Part shown: positions 1 through 12,795 of the stretch, piece by piece
How the letters are laid out: each line of letters opens with the position of its first letter
Numbering within the stretch: the first letter of the stretch is position 1
Assembly: GCA_027943335.1 (NCBI GenBank)
Contig: BSBK01003256.1
Coordinates: 1 to 64,000 of the forward strand
DNA: 64,000 nucleotides
Source: Chamaecyparis obtusa
Lineage: Eukaryota; Streptophyta; Pinopsida; Cupressales; Cupressaceae
Reading direction: 5' to 3'
Notes under the pieces: model-generated
Database searches by the model: none
What the model was told of the DNA's origin: nothing
The model's input: only the letters and a program-made list of their open reading frames with translations
Translations under genes and position numbers: made by a program

Positions 1-927
1 GCACACACCCTATAGGGTGTGCGCACTTTGTAAAGGATTTGAATTTACCAATCCTAAGGCTTGGATTTTCCTTGGAGATCCAACCCAAAGGCTTGGATGA
101 TTGAAATAGGCCTAAGACATGTTTTTCAGCAGACATACAAAAAAATGACATCTTTTTCTGTGTGCTCCTTGTCAGGTTTACTCGTGGCTCAAGAACATAA
201 AAATCAGACGACATGATATTGCAAATCTCTCTGTTAGCTATCTAAGCAATAATTTATTTTGAATTCTGATTATGTTAAATTTTTCAACTCTAATTTCTTT
301 TGTGTGTATGTCTATTTTTTTGTAAAAAACCAACATGCAGTATTTTGGGCATAGATTTTGGCTCATTCATCAAATTTTGCAATAAGTTACATTTTTAGAA
401 ACTAGACTCCATTCTACACACTTTAAAAAAAAAAGAAAATTTAATTTTTGATTATTTTTAAATGATTTCTAGGGGGAGCACACAGAAATTTCATGTTTTT
501 AGGATGTGTGCACTTCGTAAATTCATAAAAAACTATATGTTCATCAAAAAATTACCAAAAAAATCTAGGATAAACTACGTGGTGTTAGCTAACTTCTCAC
601 CTGAGTGATTAAAAAAATTCAACAAAAAAGTTAACATTTTAGGGGGAGCACACCAAATGCTATGTTATGTTTTTGGACCAAAAATAGGACCACTTTTTGT
701 GCTCCCCTTTTTGAGGGCCTTAATCTGCACCATTTTCAAAATAAGTTAGTAGTTTATGAACTAGATTCAAAGTATTACAACTCTTGTTTTTGTCGCATCT
801 CAAAATTTTGAGTCTAACTATCTTCAATTTCTTGTTGAAGTTCAGAGTTTGCTGATTTCAGGAAAAAAGTGGCAACTTATACCCCCTTTTTGGTCCCCCA
901 TCTTTGTGCACTTACCCATTTGCCTAG
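1..927. other. AT-rich noncoding DNA upstream of gypsy pol, with repeated GGGGGAGCACAC motif
   Basis: No gene is visible. The first 24 bases form a near-perfect palindrome (GCACACACCCTA followed by TAGGGTGTGCGC, one mismatch). The motif GGGGGAGCACAC occurs near 474 and 643, and an inverted version (GTGCTCCCC) near 699. GTGTGCGCACTTTGTAAA near 17 resembles GTGTGCACTTCGTAAA near 505, so a diverged repeat of roughly 0.5 kb is likely. Since gypsy pol follows on the same strand, this may be decayed internal or leader sequence of that element; that is inference. Confidence 0.4.
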
Positions 928-3575
928 TCATATGATGACCTTAAAGCTTATAGGGTAGATTTATTTCTCCATGAAATCCCTTTAAAAGAAGATACCAAAC
1001 CTTTTAGGAAAAAGCAAAGGCCTATAAATCCCTTGCTGGCTACTAAAATGCAAATAGAGATAACAAAGTTAAGGGATGCTGGCATTATTGAGCCTATAAG
1101 GCATTCATCTTGGGTGTCCAACTTGGTGCTAGACGGAAAAAAGAATGGGGACATAAGACTATGTGTTGATTTCAAGAACTTAAATGTTGCTTCATTAAAG
1201 ATAACTATGGATTGCCTAACATGGAGGTTATGCTTCATAGAGTGATTATGTGAGTTATTATCGATGATAGATGATTTCTCAGATATAACTAGGTGTTGGT
1301 TAAAGAATCAAAATAGTTTAAACAACATTCACAACTCCTTGAGGAACTTATGTTTATGTCTGTATGCCTTTCGATTTAAAGAATGTTGGAGAAACTTTTC
1401 AAAGGGCAATGAATGTAGCTTTTAAGGATCTTATCAATGTTCTTATGGTGGTATATCAATATGATCTGACTGTTTATTCTAAAAGAGATGATGATCATTT
1501 CAATCACTTAGAAAAGGTTCTGGTCAAAGCATTAGAATTTGGCATTTCACTAAATCCTAAGAAATGCCAATTTGTTTTTACTGAAGGAAAGTTTTTAGGG
1601 CATATAGTGTCCAAAGAAGGAGTACAAATTGATCCTGAAAGAGTTGAAGCAATTAAAAAGGTTCCTGCTCCCAAAAACCTCAAAGGTGTGTAGTATTTCC
1701 TTGGACATATTAATTTTGTCAGAAGATTTATTGCTAATTTTGTAGAAATGGTAAAGCCTATAGTCAAGCTTTTAAAAAATGATATAAAATTTGATTGGAA
1801 TCTGTAAACACAAAAGGCTTTTGAGAAGATTAAGCAAACAATCCAAGAAGCCCCTTTTTAATATCTCCTGATTATTCAAAGCCTTTTCCTTGTTTTCTTT
1901 TGCATATTTTTCATACTATTGCATCAGTTTTATTACACAAGGATGGGGAAGGATTTGAGCATCTCATTGCTTTCTTTAGCAAGTCGTTATAGTCAAATGA
2001 ATTAAATTATGAGCTAATGGAGAAATAGGATTATGCATTGGTAAAGACAATTAAGGCTTTCATACCTTATTTGGTTTGTGCTAAGGTTAATGCATATGTT
2101 CCTCATGCCGCGGTAAAAGACATTCTAGTTTAGAGTGAGGTCACAAGGAAAAGATTCAAGTGTATTAATAGAATCCAGGAGTTTAACTTAGAGATTCATA
2201 TTACCAATTTTATTAGGGGCTTGGTCTAGAAAAATTAATGACAGAAGAAAATATGGACTTGGTTCAAGTAAATAGTGTTACCATGGATGGAGGAATAGTT
2301 ACAAGCATTGAGATGCAGCCCTGGTATACAACATTGTGCATTTTCTAAAAAAATGCTAGTTGCCCATAGGGCCTAAATGTAAATCAGAAGAGGGGCCTCA
2401 GATTACAGGCTCAAAAGTATGTGTTACTGCAGGGTGACTTATAGTGGAAAGATAAGGATGGAATACTACTCTTATGTTTGGATAAAGGGCAATCTGAGAA
2501 AATTTTAAAAGAAATGCACTCTGGACTATGTGGAGGGCATTATTTGGCTAGAGAAACAACTCATAAAATTCTAAGGGCTAGTTATTATTGGTCTATCTTG
2601 TTTAAAGATACCCATTGATTTGTTAGGAAGTGTGAGCCATGCTAGAGGTTCTCAAATAAGTTGACATTCTCAGGAGCATTATTGTTAAATCATGTGGTTG
2701 CAGAGGCTCCTTTTGCCATGTGGGGCATTTATTTTATTCGAGAATTTGTAGAAAAGTCTAGTGGGGGACATAGTTGGATTCTGGTTGCCACAAGTTATTT
2801 TACTAAGTGGATTGAGGCAACCCCAACTAAGAAAGCCACAAGCACAGTAGTAATTTAATTCTTGACATGAATAATGTGGTGACTAGATTTGGTGTCCCAA
2901 TCAAACTGGTAATGGATAATGCCATGTGTTTTAGGTCAGAAGAATTCACTAATTTATGTTTAGAAATGGGCATAATTTTTTCATATTCATCCCCATACCA
3001 TCCACAGGCCAATGGACAAGCATAATCAAGTAACAAGAGCATTCTGTAGATTCTAAAGAAAATACTAGAAAAGAATATAAAAACTTAGCATGCAAAATTG
3101 AAATTGGAATTATGGGCAGACAAAATTACAGAAAAAAGGGCCATAGGTAAATCTCCTTTGGATTAGTGTATGGTATAAAGTCTAGAATACCTATTAATAA
3201 TTTCCTGCCTGTCTATCAATTTATACAAGATGAAGGTTTGGAAGTTGGTGAACATTTGCAAGACAAAATGTCCAATTGATTGAATTGGATGAGACAAGAA
3301 GAGAAAGTCAGAAAGAAAATGTAAGATTACAACAGAAAATGAAGTATCTTTTTGACAAAAGAGCCAGTATTAGGAAATTCCAGCCTAGTGACTTGGTCCT
3401 TCAATGGAATGCCAGGGCTGAAGATAAGGGAAAACATAAGAAATTTGAATCCTTATGGTTGGGCCCTTATATCATTCATTAGATCCATGGAAAAGATTCC
3501 TATTTTCTAAAAAATTTAGATTGTGAAGAACATGAATTTCCAGTGCATGGACAATTTCTGAAGTTTTTCTTCAAT
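928..3575 (+). pseudogene. Decayed Ty3/gypsy pol (RT, RNase H, integrase)
   Basis: Pieces of one gypsy polyprotein lie in the expected order. The RT start (LRDAGIIEPIRHSSWVSNLV, then DIRLCVDFKNLN) is at about 1066-1190. The MPFDLKNVGETFQRAM block follows at 1364 and a catalytic-box remnant YQYD at about 1465; gypsy RTs normally have Y-x-D-D, so one aspartate is lost. LNPKKCQF and FLGHIVSKEG follow at 1551-1620. RNase H-like sequence fills about 1780-2230. Integrase pieces include WILVATSYFTKWIEA (about 2775), RFGVP (about 2885) and SPYHPQANGQA (about 2990). The C-terminal LWLGPYIIH block is at about 3456. Many stops and frameshifts break it. The sub-lineage is uncertain; Athila-like is a guess. 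No LTRs for it were found in the window. Confidence 0.88.
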
Positions 3576-4850
3576 TGAAATTCCAATCTTTTCCATGCAC
3601 AGTAGTTATGTAATGTATGTATAGGTGTATTTTCTTTTAGTTGTGTGTTTTCTTTTCGCAGTAGGTTAGTGTTTTTGTGGTCTGCCATCCAAAGATTCTT
3701 GGTTACTTTCTATGAACTTTCTTTCAAGCATCCTTAGAGAGAGCCACTGTTAGAGTAATTTCTAGGTTTTTTGAGAAATATCTTTTATTGTTCTTAATTG
3801 ACATCCAAATCATGCCTGTGTCTCATTTATTTTATGTGTTTGCAAGAAATTTTCCAAAAAGGTCTGAGTCTCAAGATTACCATGTGCAAAAATGTTTGCA
3901 TGTCCTTACCCTAGGTCTTTTTTGTCTTTGGTAGGGTTTTGTCTTTGAGAGTGTTCTTAATTGTGCCCTAGCTTTTATGATTTCATGTTACTTTCCTGGG
4001 CACTTAAGTTCTCAATGTGCACGTGGTTTTTCTTTTTCCCTTTAAAGTCTCCTAATCTTGAAATAAAATGACAAGTCTTATTTGATTCTGAGAATGAGTG
4101 ATATGGTTAAGACTTTATCTTGTTTTATGTTCTTTGAATGATGGGCGATTAGTGAATTTATCTAGTGATTCAGCGACAATTCTTTCTCCAGATCTCATGA
4201 TTCCTGGTAGTTTTCTTTAAGAATCAAGTGATCCAGCGCAGTGGTTAAATCTCCCATTCTCTCAATGTTGCGGTGAAGTTCTATAGTATTCGGCGATTCA
4301 CCAAGGACCGTTGATGTAATTCTTGATTGACAGTTGTTATTAAGTCTCAAGTTAAAGGTTTCATTTAGTGAAGGATTCAACGCAATAGTTATCTCATGAT
4401 CTCTTGATTTTTACGGTTAGTGGGTTAACATTCAACGATCCAGTGACAAGGGCTTTCTCCTAATCTCCAGATTCTAGTGGTTAAGTTTTAAACATCAGGC
4501 GATCTAGTGACAAGGTTATAAGAAAATGATAGTTTGTTTAGTCATGTATTCTCTGAATGGTTGGCGGTTAAGGTAATTTTTTTGGTAATTTAGCAAATAA
4601 GGTATTCACTTATCTCGTAAGTTGGTCGTTAGTGACTTTGCATTCCGAGATCCAGCGACAAGGCTTAAAGTAATAAGGTGACAATTATCTCCTATTCTCG
4701 TAATGAAATGGAAAAAACCTTGAAACATTTGGAGATTCAGTGAGGGTTGTGGATGCTTAAAATCTACAGAAGTATGTTGATGCACATAGATTGAATCGCC
4801 ACTTCTTTGTGGGTGTGTTTGTGTTCCCAACTAATTGCCCAAATAATTTC
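3576..4850 (+). repeat. Noncoding region 3' of gypsy pol with degenerate CCAGCGACAAGG repeats
   Basis: No ORF is supported. A motif close to CGATCCAGCGACAAGG recurs irregularly, near 4170, 4230, 4290, 4437, 4500, 4650 and 4735, usually with a TCTCC..ATCTC stretch nearby, suggesting diverged tandem units of about 60-140 bp. It lies just downstream of the gypsy integrase end, so it is probably the 3' untranslated part of that element. Confidence 0.5.
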
Positions 4851-7373
4851 TATGAAATAGCCAATTTTCAATTTTGGAAGTATTGGATTAGTGGCTAACT
4901 TAACAAGTTATGACTAAATTAGTTAGACATCTATGGATATAAATATATTTCTCATGGGAAGAATTCAATTTTCTTTTAATTCTCCCTATCTTTCAATGCC
5001 CTTCCTACACCTTGCATAAATATCTCATTTCAAATATTGATAAAAGACTCACCTATTATATTTTTACTTATTTTCATTGGAAAGGAAATTCTAGGTAAAT
5101 GCTTTAACATTTTGGTCACCACACATGTCTACTACTCTTCTTATTGGTTTTTTTTCTAAAGTCTCCTACGTGAATATTGAGAAACTACATAGGCCTCTTT
5201 TGATGATATTAAAATACTTCATTAAGTGGCTTGGGATTATTGTTTCCCTCCTCATGAACAAAAAATCTTATGTTTCTTTCAATCTAAAGCCAAGACTCAT
5301 CCTTACGTGTTAATGGATTATCAAATCCCTTGCACAAGAAGGTCATGAATCCTAGGAAAATTAATTTTCTTGTATTACATGTCTTCTTGTGTTTCCCTTA
5401 GGTTCCTTGCCTAAAAGAGCCATGGACACCATAACATTATTATCATTAAAGAATCCATTTAGACCTATGCCACTTTTATTATCAAGAATATTTAAAAATT
5501 AAGGATGTCATCAAACTATGACTTCTAAGAGATGGAAATTAATTTCACAAGGGAATATCTACTAATTAATAATATATATGTCGGTCTCCAATCCTTTTGA
5601 GCATTGAGACCACATACTTGTGAAGGATTTTGAGGTTCATGTTCTAAATTCTATAGTAGGAGGTCAAGACTTTGTATGACATATCTTCTAAGCTTACTAA
5701 GAATTTCTTTTATTGACTAAAATCCAAATTGAAATTTAAACTATATAAATAGGATTACGAAACTTACAAGGTGGACATTGGTTTAGTTATTTTGAAAATG
5801 CTTTGAACAAATTTAGGGTTAAAACCTTGAAACTCTAGTTGAAAGTTTTTAAATATTATCTAGATGTCATTTAATAATTATAGACCTATGCAAGATATAC
5901 TTGGATTTCACCTAACCTTCCAATGACTTTTCAAAAAAATTACAAATGGCATCTCTATTCTTCTTTGGGTACTTGGTACTATCTATTTTAGATTTCTTGG
6001 TCCACAATTCTCAAGCTAAATCTTTCTCATTTTATTAGTTTTTGTTCATTTTTAGAGGCTTCCATTTTGTACCAAATTAGGTCATCTAGGAGTTGTCAAT
6101 TCTTTTTGTATGTTTCTCAAGAACTACTTTTGGGTTTTTTTTAAGAGTTCAAGAAGCCTAAAATTAGATTTTTAAGCCCTTAGACTTGAGCATTTCTCAT
6201 GGCATATGGAATTGTTGGTTTTTACCTAGATTAAATCTTTAAGAAGGTCTTGATTGACTGAAATTGAGAAACTTCTTGTGCTTGACTCTAGGTATTTCTA
6301 CTATTTGTGCTTCTCAACCACCTTTAGAGTGCAAGAAAGAAGAAGAGGGTGTTATTACTTTTCAGAAGCCTATCATTGATCACTCTTATATTTTTAATAT
6401 ATGGGATCAACTAAATGGACATGACCCCATACTCCCTTTTTTAATGTTGTTCTCACCACTTAGTTTTTCTTATTCTTATTTCATCTTGTTGTTTGAGCTT
6501 GTTCCATATAATTTTTCTAAAGACATGTCTTCTACCACTAAATCCTTTCTTTTTACAAGATAATATTTTCTCTTTCATAATATAAAAGATAATTATTTAT
6601 TAAAAGATGAATGAATAATGACCCACCATTCATATACATTTAAATATATTTAATTATTAAAATATTTGAACTCACCATTCACTCCTAAATTGTCAAGTTA
6701 TAGAGGACTAATACTATTAATACTATTCAAACATAATTTTGATTATGTATATTTAGTTGAGTCTCATTTTTTGTAAATATGATAGCTCACATCATGGTTG
6801 GATGGCATGAACCCTTCCCAAAATCCATATCATTTGAATCTTACAAATCAAAGGATTATAAATATTTTTAACCTTACAATTGTATAATAATACATAAATT
6901 AATTCAATAAAGTTGTTGGTATTTTTCTCTTAGATTCTGACCTTTACCTCACCTTTGCCTTACCTTGAAGTTTGATTACATCTTTCTTTGAATGATTCAT
7001 ATTAGACATGTAAAACTCTTTTGCAAAACTTTCAAATTATATCCTAAATAAGACTAAGATTTACCAAATAGATTAATAATATTTACAACAAATATCTTCA
7101 TTATCACACTTAATTCTACCAATACATTTTATTAATATTAAATCTAAATACATATTCTCAACAAACCAAGCCTTCTTTCCTTCTCCATACCTTATTGGAA
7201 AACTCCTTTGCAAAGCTTTCAAATCATAAAGACAAGAATGTGGAGAATTTTGTTGAGAAATTAATTTTATTAAATAATGAGATTTTACCTCTAGACACAT
7301 AAAATAGTAGAGAATATGGCCCTCCATTGTATTCTCTTCGCAATGGTGTAACTGAAGCATGTCCACCTCCATC
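4851..7373. other. AT-rich intergenic DNA, no feature recognised
   Basis: About 2.5 kb without a convincing gene. Open frames of at most 99 codons (for example 6264-6563) show no domain, no flanking splice signals and no repeated partner in the window. It may include very old transposon sequence that I could not recognise. Confidence 0.4.
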
Positions 7374-7384
7374 TTTTTATATTT
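7374..7384 (+). promoter_or_regulatory. Possible TATA box for the three-exon gene
   Basis: TTTATATTTAAA at about 7374 is TATA-like and lies some 430 bp before the proposed start codon at 7804, which would leave a 5' leader of about 390 nt. This rests on motif and position only; AT-rich DNA gives many such matches. Confidence 0.2.
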
Positions 7385-7803
7385 AAAAAAATGATAATAA
7401 TAATATCACCTCACATTATTTGTTGAAATCTATCTACGCAGTCAGCCATTACAAAGAGCAGTTTTGGAGAGCACGAGGAAAGATTCAAAAGCAATAAAAT
7501 TTGAATCTTGCGTGTCTGCTGCCAACTCACCTTGTCTACCATATTCACATGTTTCTTGCAATTACTTCAACCGTTACATTTCAACTCATCTCCTCATTAA
7601 ATTCAAAATTTATTCCATTCTCTTCAATTTCAATGGAGACCCATTTCATTCTTTTCCCTGCACAGACATTCCAATCATTTCATTCTGGATCTCTGCATGC
7701 GTTGTTCTCAATAAGGAGGAAAAGAGATAGATCATGGATAACTTATATTACAGATATTGAGATCAGGGAGAAAGGGATCATGGAGAAGTCATAATACTGA
7801 GGT

Positions 7804-9600
7804 ATGAACAGTTCCAAAAATAAGAGGAAAAACGTAGCTGACTTGTTGAAGTTGTCATGGAAGGAGAAAAAATGTGTGATGGATGCAGAGGAGCCTGCGT
7901 TGCAGAAAGAATTAGAAGAGACCACATCATGGGTATCTTCTCTTTATTTAGTAAGATATTTATGCATGCCACAAATAATTATCTGATTTTTCATGTACCT
8001 GTTGTGATCAAGGTATTTATACGGAGAACATATAAAAATAATCATATATCAAAAGAGTGATTTATAGAAGTGTTGCACTGCCAAAACAGCAATTGCTGAA
8101 AGTGCAAAAGTTGTTCAAATGATAGTCTGTATGTAAGATCTAATGTATAACTTGGTTATGACTGCAAGTTGATTGGTTTGCTTATAACACAGTTGTATTT
8201 CTTATGCGTATGAATGCATGCAGGTGACTCTTTTTGAGAGCATGGACGAAGTTCAACTGAAGGAATACGTTCTAAATCGTCTTGCTCCTTCACAATATCG
8301 ATCAACGAAAAAGACTCCAATCAAAAGGGTATCTCTCTTTTTTTTTCCCTTCTGTGAGAGACACTCTAGATCCTGCAGATATATGGGTAATTTGCATGAT
8401 TGGGATCTTCTTGTTTGATTGTTATTTTAGCTGTTTTTGTAGTCTTGTATTTGTTTCTATGATTTACCTTGGAGATTATAATTTTGTATAGACTCTAGAA
8501 ATTTGTTTTTTCTATCTATTTTTTAATGTGTAATATTGTAATTATGAAATTTTTTCAGTTTATATTGATTGTTAACTGATATTTTTAGATTTGATCGTGT
8601 GATTAACAGATTAGATTTTCTGATCCATCTCTTCTGTTGAGATATTCTAATTGTGAAATTTGATCTTTGATCTGAAATATTTGTAATAAAAAGTTACATG
8701 ATCAAATCTAGAAAATATCAATTTACAATAAATAAATAGAAATTAATAATTTTATAAATGATAATCTATACATCTATAAAATGAACCTTGCAGATAGAGG
8801 AAAGGCTCCCGTGTCCCTTCGCTCCAGAAAGATGAAGTAATGCTGGTTAATTTTGATGTGTCTGCTTTGTTGCAGTAGAGAAGAGTAGATTTTAATAGTA
8901 ATTTTGAAGGAAAGATCTAGATACATGCTTAATGTAGATGGTTCAGAGGTGACTAAAGGTTTTAAAATAGATATAATTAGACTGGTTTTCATCCTATTTG
9001 GGGTGTGGATTTGTTGAATTTCTGATAGATTATTAGCCTTCTCATTTTCAGTTAAGGACTCAGTTTGGTATGGTAGGTTTCATGAGACAAGTGCTATCTT
9101 TGCTTAGACTTTTATGTATTTTTCTTTTACAATTAATAGTAATACAATCTCAACTTTGACCTTTTATTGATTTAAAAAAAAATCTATACATTATTACACA
9201 AAATAAAATTAAAAAAACTGCCCATTAAATGCTGCAGGCGATCTTTAATTTATAGTTGGCATAAGTTACTGAAATCACATTTTGTATTGAGTTTTCCCAT
9301 TACACTTGACAATCCATCATCGAAAAGAAGAAAAACTAAATTGTGTGAATTTCTTTTATAGATTTTAATTCTCCTTTTAAGGTATTGTTAGGCTTGATAG
9401 AGAATTTATGTTGAAATATTTGACAGGTATACAGAAGTCCAAGTAGAGGGAAGGGTGTGAAGAACTGCAGCAGTAGTGCTGCTAGTGCCAGGGCTTCTAA
9501 CAGTATAATGGCTGCTGTCTGGAAATTCCACTCAGAAGAAGATGACCAATCTAGAAACATTACACTAACACCATCCTCACACGATAAGCATGCTGCTTAG
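7804..9600 (+). CDS. Candidate small three-exon host gene, 135 residues, function unknown
   Basis: Proposed exons are 7804-7932, 8224-8328 and 9427-9600 (43, 35 and 57 codons plus TAG). Both introns (291 and 1098 nt) have GT-AG ends, both donors read GG|GTATCT, the acceptors are TGCATGCAG and TTTGACAG, and all junctions are phase 0, so the frame joins cleanly. The ATG has a G at -3 and an in-frame TGA two codons upstream. The product is hydrophilic: a basic start (MNSSKNKRKN), a second exon containing LFESMDEVQLKEYVLNRL, a basic KKTPIKR / RSPSRGKG stretch, a Ser/Ala-rich segment, then SIMAAVWKFHSEEDDQSR near the C-terminus. There is no signal peptide or membrane segment. I do not recognise the family. 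A nuclear protein is possible from the basic patches, but this is inference. Nearby DNA is not obviously transposon-derived, unlike the rest of the window. Alternative: chance splice signals in AT-rich DNA. Confidence 0.5.
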
Positions 9601-9786
9601 ATCATTCTCTACCTCCTTTCTAACAGGAAATATGTATTTATGAAATCAAAGAAAAACACACGTATATTACCCCAAATGACAATAATAAATAACAGTACCA
9701 TGATAATGGTTGACCCTTTGTTTGTTGTAGAATCTCCAGTCTCGGAGATGTTTGTCAGGCTGTTTATTGTGATTTTTTCCGGGGAG

Positions 9787-9792
9787 AATAAA
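9787..9792 (+). terminator. Possible polyadenylation signal AATAAA
   Basis: A canonical AATAAA lies about 187 bp after the stop codon of the three-exon gene. The position suits a plant 3' UTR, but the hexamer is common in AT-rich DNA. Confidence 0.3.
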
Positions 9793-10364
9793 GGTTCCAA
9801 TAGTTTTTGGAGCTTTAACCATTGGATATATAAAAAAATTATATGCATCTTAATAGTTGGCTTGAGTTTTTTCTATTAGACTCAAATATTAAAAACATCT
9901 ACAGTTAAATAATCATGGCATTTGTGTACATCGAAGTCTTGGCGTCTTCTACCAATAAGAAAACCAGCTTTTTAAATGTCATGATGTTATTTATGTGATA
10001 TTAAATTTACAATCATCTTTGTAATGAGATCCATTTATTACCTAGAATTTGCAGTGATCTTGATAATGGGGGTCTGTTACATGCCACTATTATGTTCGAT
10101 CGGCTCCACATTTGATATGTAACCGTTACCATCAAGGTATAGTCAATATAACTGCTAATATGTAATGGCAACTGCAGAGACTTGAGGACTAATATTCTGT
10201 ACTGATTTGTTTTTAAGAATAACATACACGTTCATGAGTTTTTTCTTTTCTTTTTAATAGAAAGAAGTCTGTACCGAAACCATCTGAATGTATTAATTTT
10301 GAAATTAACATAAATAAAATAAGTGATCAATATATTAGAAATTAAAAATCTTGTTAAAAAAATA
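9793..10364. other. Intergenic DNA, nothing recognised
   Basis: AT-rich sequence between the candidate gene and the first copia-derived repeat unit. No open frame, repeat or motif worth naming was found. Confidence 0.4.
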
Positions 10365-12289
10365 TTTCAAAATTTATGAATGATTAGTTTTTATTGTGAT
10401 ATATAAATTAACTGGAAATATAGAATTGAATGGATATGATGTGTTTTGGCTTGCTATATCTATGTATAAAGTTGGTAGTGTTAATAGTTGTCTTTTGACA
10501 GTTTACTAAGTTCATCATTTATTCTTCTTCTTTCATGAAGTTCTTAAAAGATGTAATTTAATGCTAATGAACTGAATTCTTGAAGAGAACATGTCAAGAT
10601 GGTCTCTAAAATGATGATGCAATTTAGATCTTTGATAGTTCTATTGGATACTAATTCAATTTTATACGCATTAACATAAAGAAAATCACATATCTCATTT
10701 TTGAGATGCAATTCTAATTGGACAAAAAATAAACTTTTTCTATTTTAACTCAAAAAAAATTAAAAAAGAAAAAAGAAAAAAAATACTTCATAAATATAAT
10801 AATCAACAAATAAAAAATAAATTATATATAATTAGCTAACACAATGTAGAACATATTTGAAAATACCAACACAAGATCAAGTATTGAAGTGCTCAAAAGA
10901 TTTCATTACAAACAGACTAAAACATTTGTTGGTGTAATGTCTATTTTGTATAACAAGCCCCCAAAGAAATAATAATAACCAGAATAAATATATATATATG
11001 ATAGACTCTAAAAAAAATTTAAAATATCATATTCTCGAAAGTATCTAATTTTCTAAATAGAGAAAAATAACAAATTAATAGAACTTATAATCCTCAACCC
11101 ATCATTATTATTATAATAAATAAACACCCAAATTAAAAGTTAACATGCATAAAATTGAAGGATTTCTCTATCGAATTGGTTAAGAAGAAAGCATGAATCA
11201 TTTTGTCTTGGAAGTTGTAATGAATTTTAGATCTTAAATCAAACATAGGTGTCAACTTTGAGAATCTTGCTTTAATGCATTGATTAGAAAATCAGGTTTT
11301 CTTCTTGATCCTTTGATATATGTAGTGATAAGGCTATGTTGTTCGATTTCTTTTATGGCTAGGTATGTTACTCTTAGCCATGAGGTTGACGTATGGCTAA
11401 AAATTTATGTTGTGATGCTATTACTTTATTTGTAGGTTCCACAAAATGGGATAAAGGTGATGTATTTGATCTTCTCTTGCACTTGATAAAGCAATGATAC
11501 TCTAATTTGTATTTAATGAATACTTTTTCTAATAATATATTGGATGTGCTTTGGAGACTTTTTTTTTCCAAAAGAATTTATTTAGGTTATATTGTCTATT
11601 ATATTTTAATGTCTTTGATAGAAGTCTTCAATAATATTTTATCTTTCAAGTATTATTTTAATTAGAGTAATATGGTTGAATCTTATAATTAGTACAAATT
11701 AATTTGTTATTTTTTAGGATCATATTTATTTTAATTTATTACATTTGGTATCATAGTTATTTATATCTTCATTCATACATGGGAGGAAGGATGATTTTAA
11801 CCCTATAATAATATTGGTTATCAATAGAAATATATTGTACATCTTAAATTTATATAGAGTTTAGAGGAATGGAAAACACTTTAAATAATACATGTGTAGA
11901 TAAAAATGCCACATATATAGGTTGTGAAATTGATTTATAACCTATAATCTTGTAGAATAGCACTTAGATAGTTGGTTGTACAAAGGTTGTGGAGCTAGTC
12001 TATTGGTGTCCCTAAGATCTTATACAACACTTAAACAACCCTTATAATTTTCACCTTCACTATTGGAACCAACAAAGAGGTGCTATATCCACTTCTAATG
12101 GTCATGTTTTCTAGATACTTAGAGCATTCATTCTTTGGAGACTAAGATTCCTACAAAGTAAAATATATTATGCCACAAAAAATGGGTTGCTAAAAGCCTT
12201 TTTAGGGGCTAAATGAGTGTACTTGAGTTTGATGTGATAAATTTATGTTTATGAAAATAAAAATATGTTCAATTTTATTAGAGTTGTCA

Positions 12290-12758
12290 TTAATATTCTA
12301 GGTTATTGGACTTAATATATTATGATATTTTTTATTCTATTAATGGTCAATCAACTATAAGTTTTATTTATTATATTTTTATTCGTGATATAGTAGATGG
12401 AAATAGACATATTTTCTTAGGGGTAAATATGAATTCAAGTTAGCCAATTAAAATAACTTCAAGTTGTTGTAAAATATTATATTGGTAAAAAAGATAAATA
12501 TTTGGAAGACTAATAATTGAATGTGTCTTGTTCAAAAAAATAATAATAGGTTCTACAAGGATCATGGAATAGAAAGACATGAGAAAACTCCATACAACCC
12601 TCAATATAATGGAGTTATAAAAGGAATGAATATGTTGTTGATGGAGAGGACTAAGACATAGGGTCTTCACTGAAGGTGCAATATAATACAGCGTGTATTC
12701 ATATTGGAGGGTTTAAAATGGGCAAAAAGAGGGCAATATATTTCCTAAATTGGGAGGG

Positions 12759-12795
<37 letters not shown>

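Noticed and set aside
6264..6563. 99-codon ORF in AT-rich DNA
   Set aside because: No domain, no splice context and no repeat copy; length is within chance for such composition.
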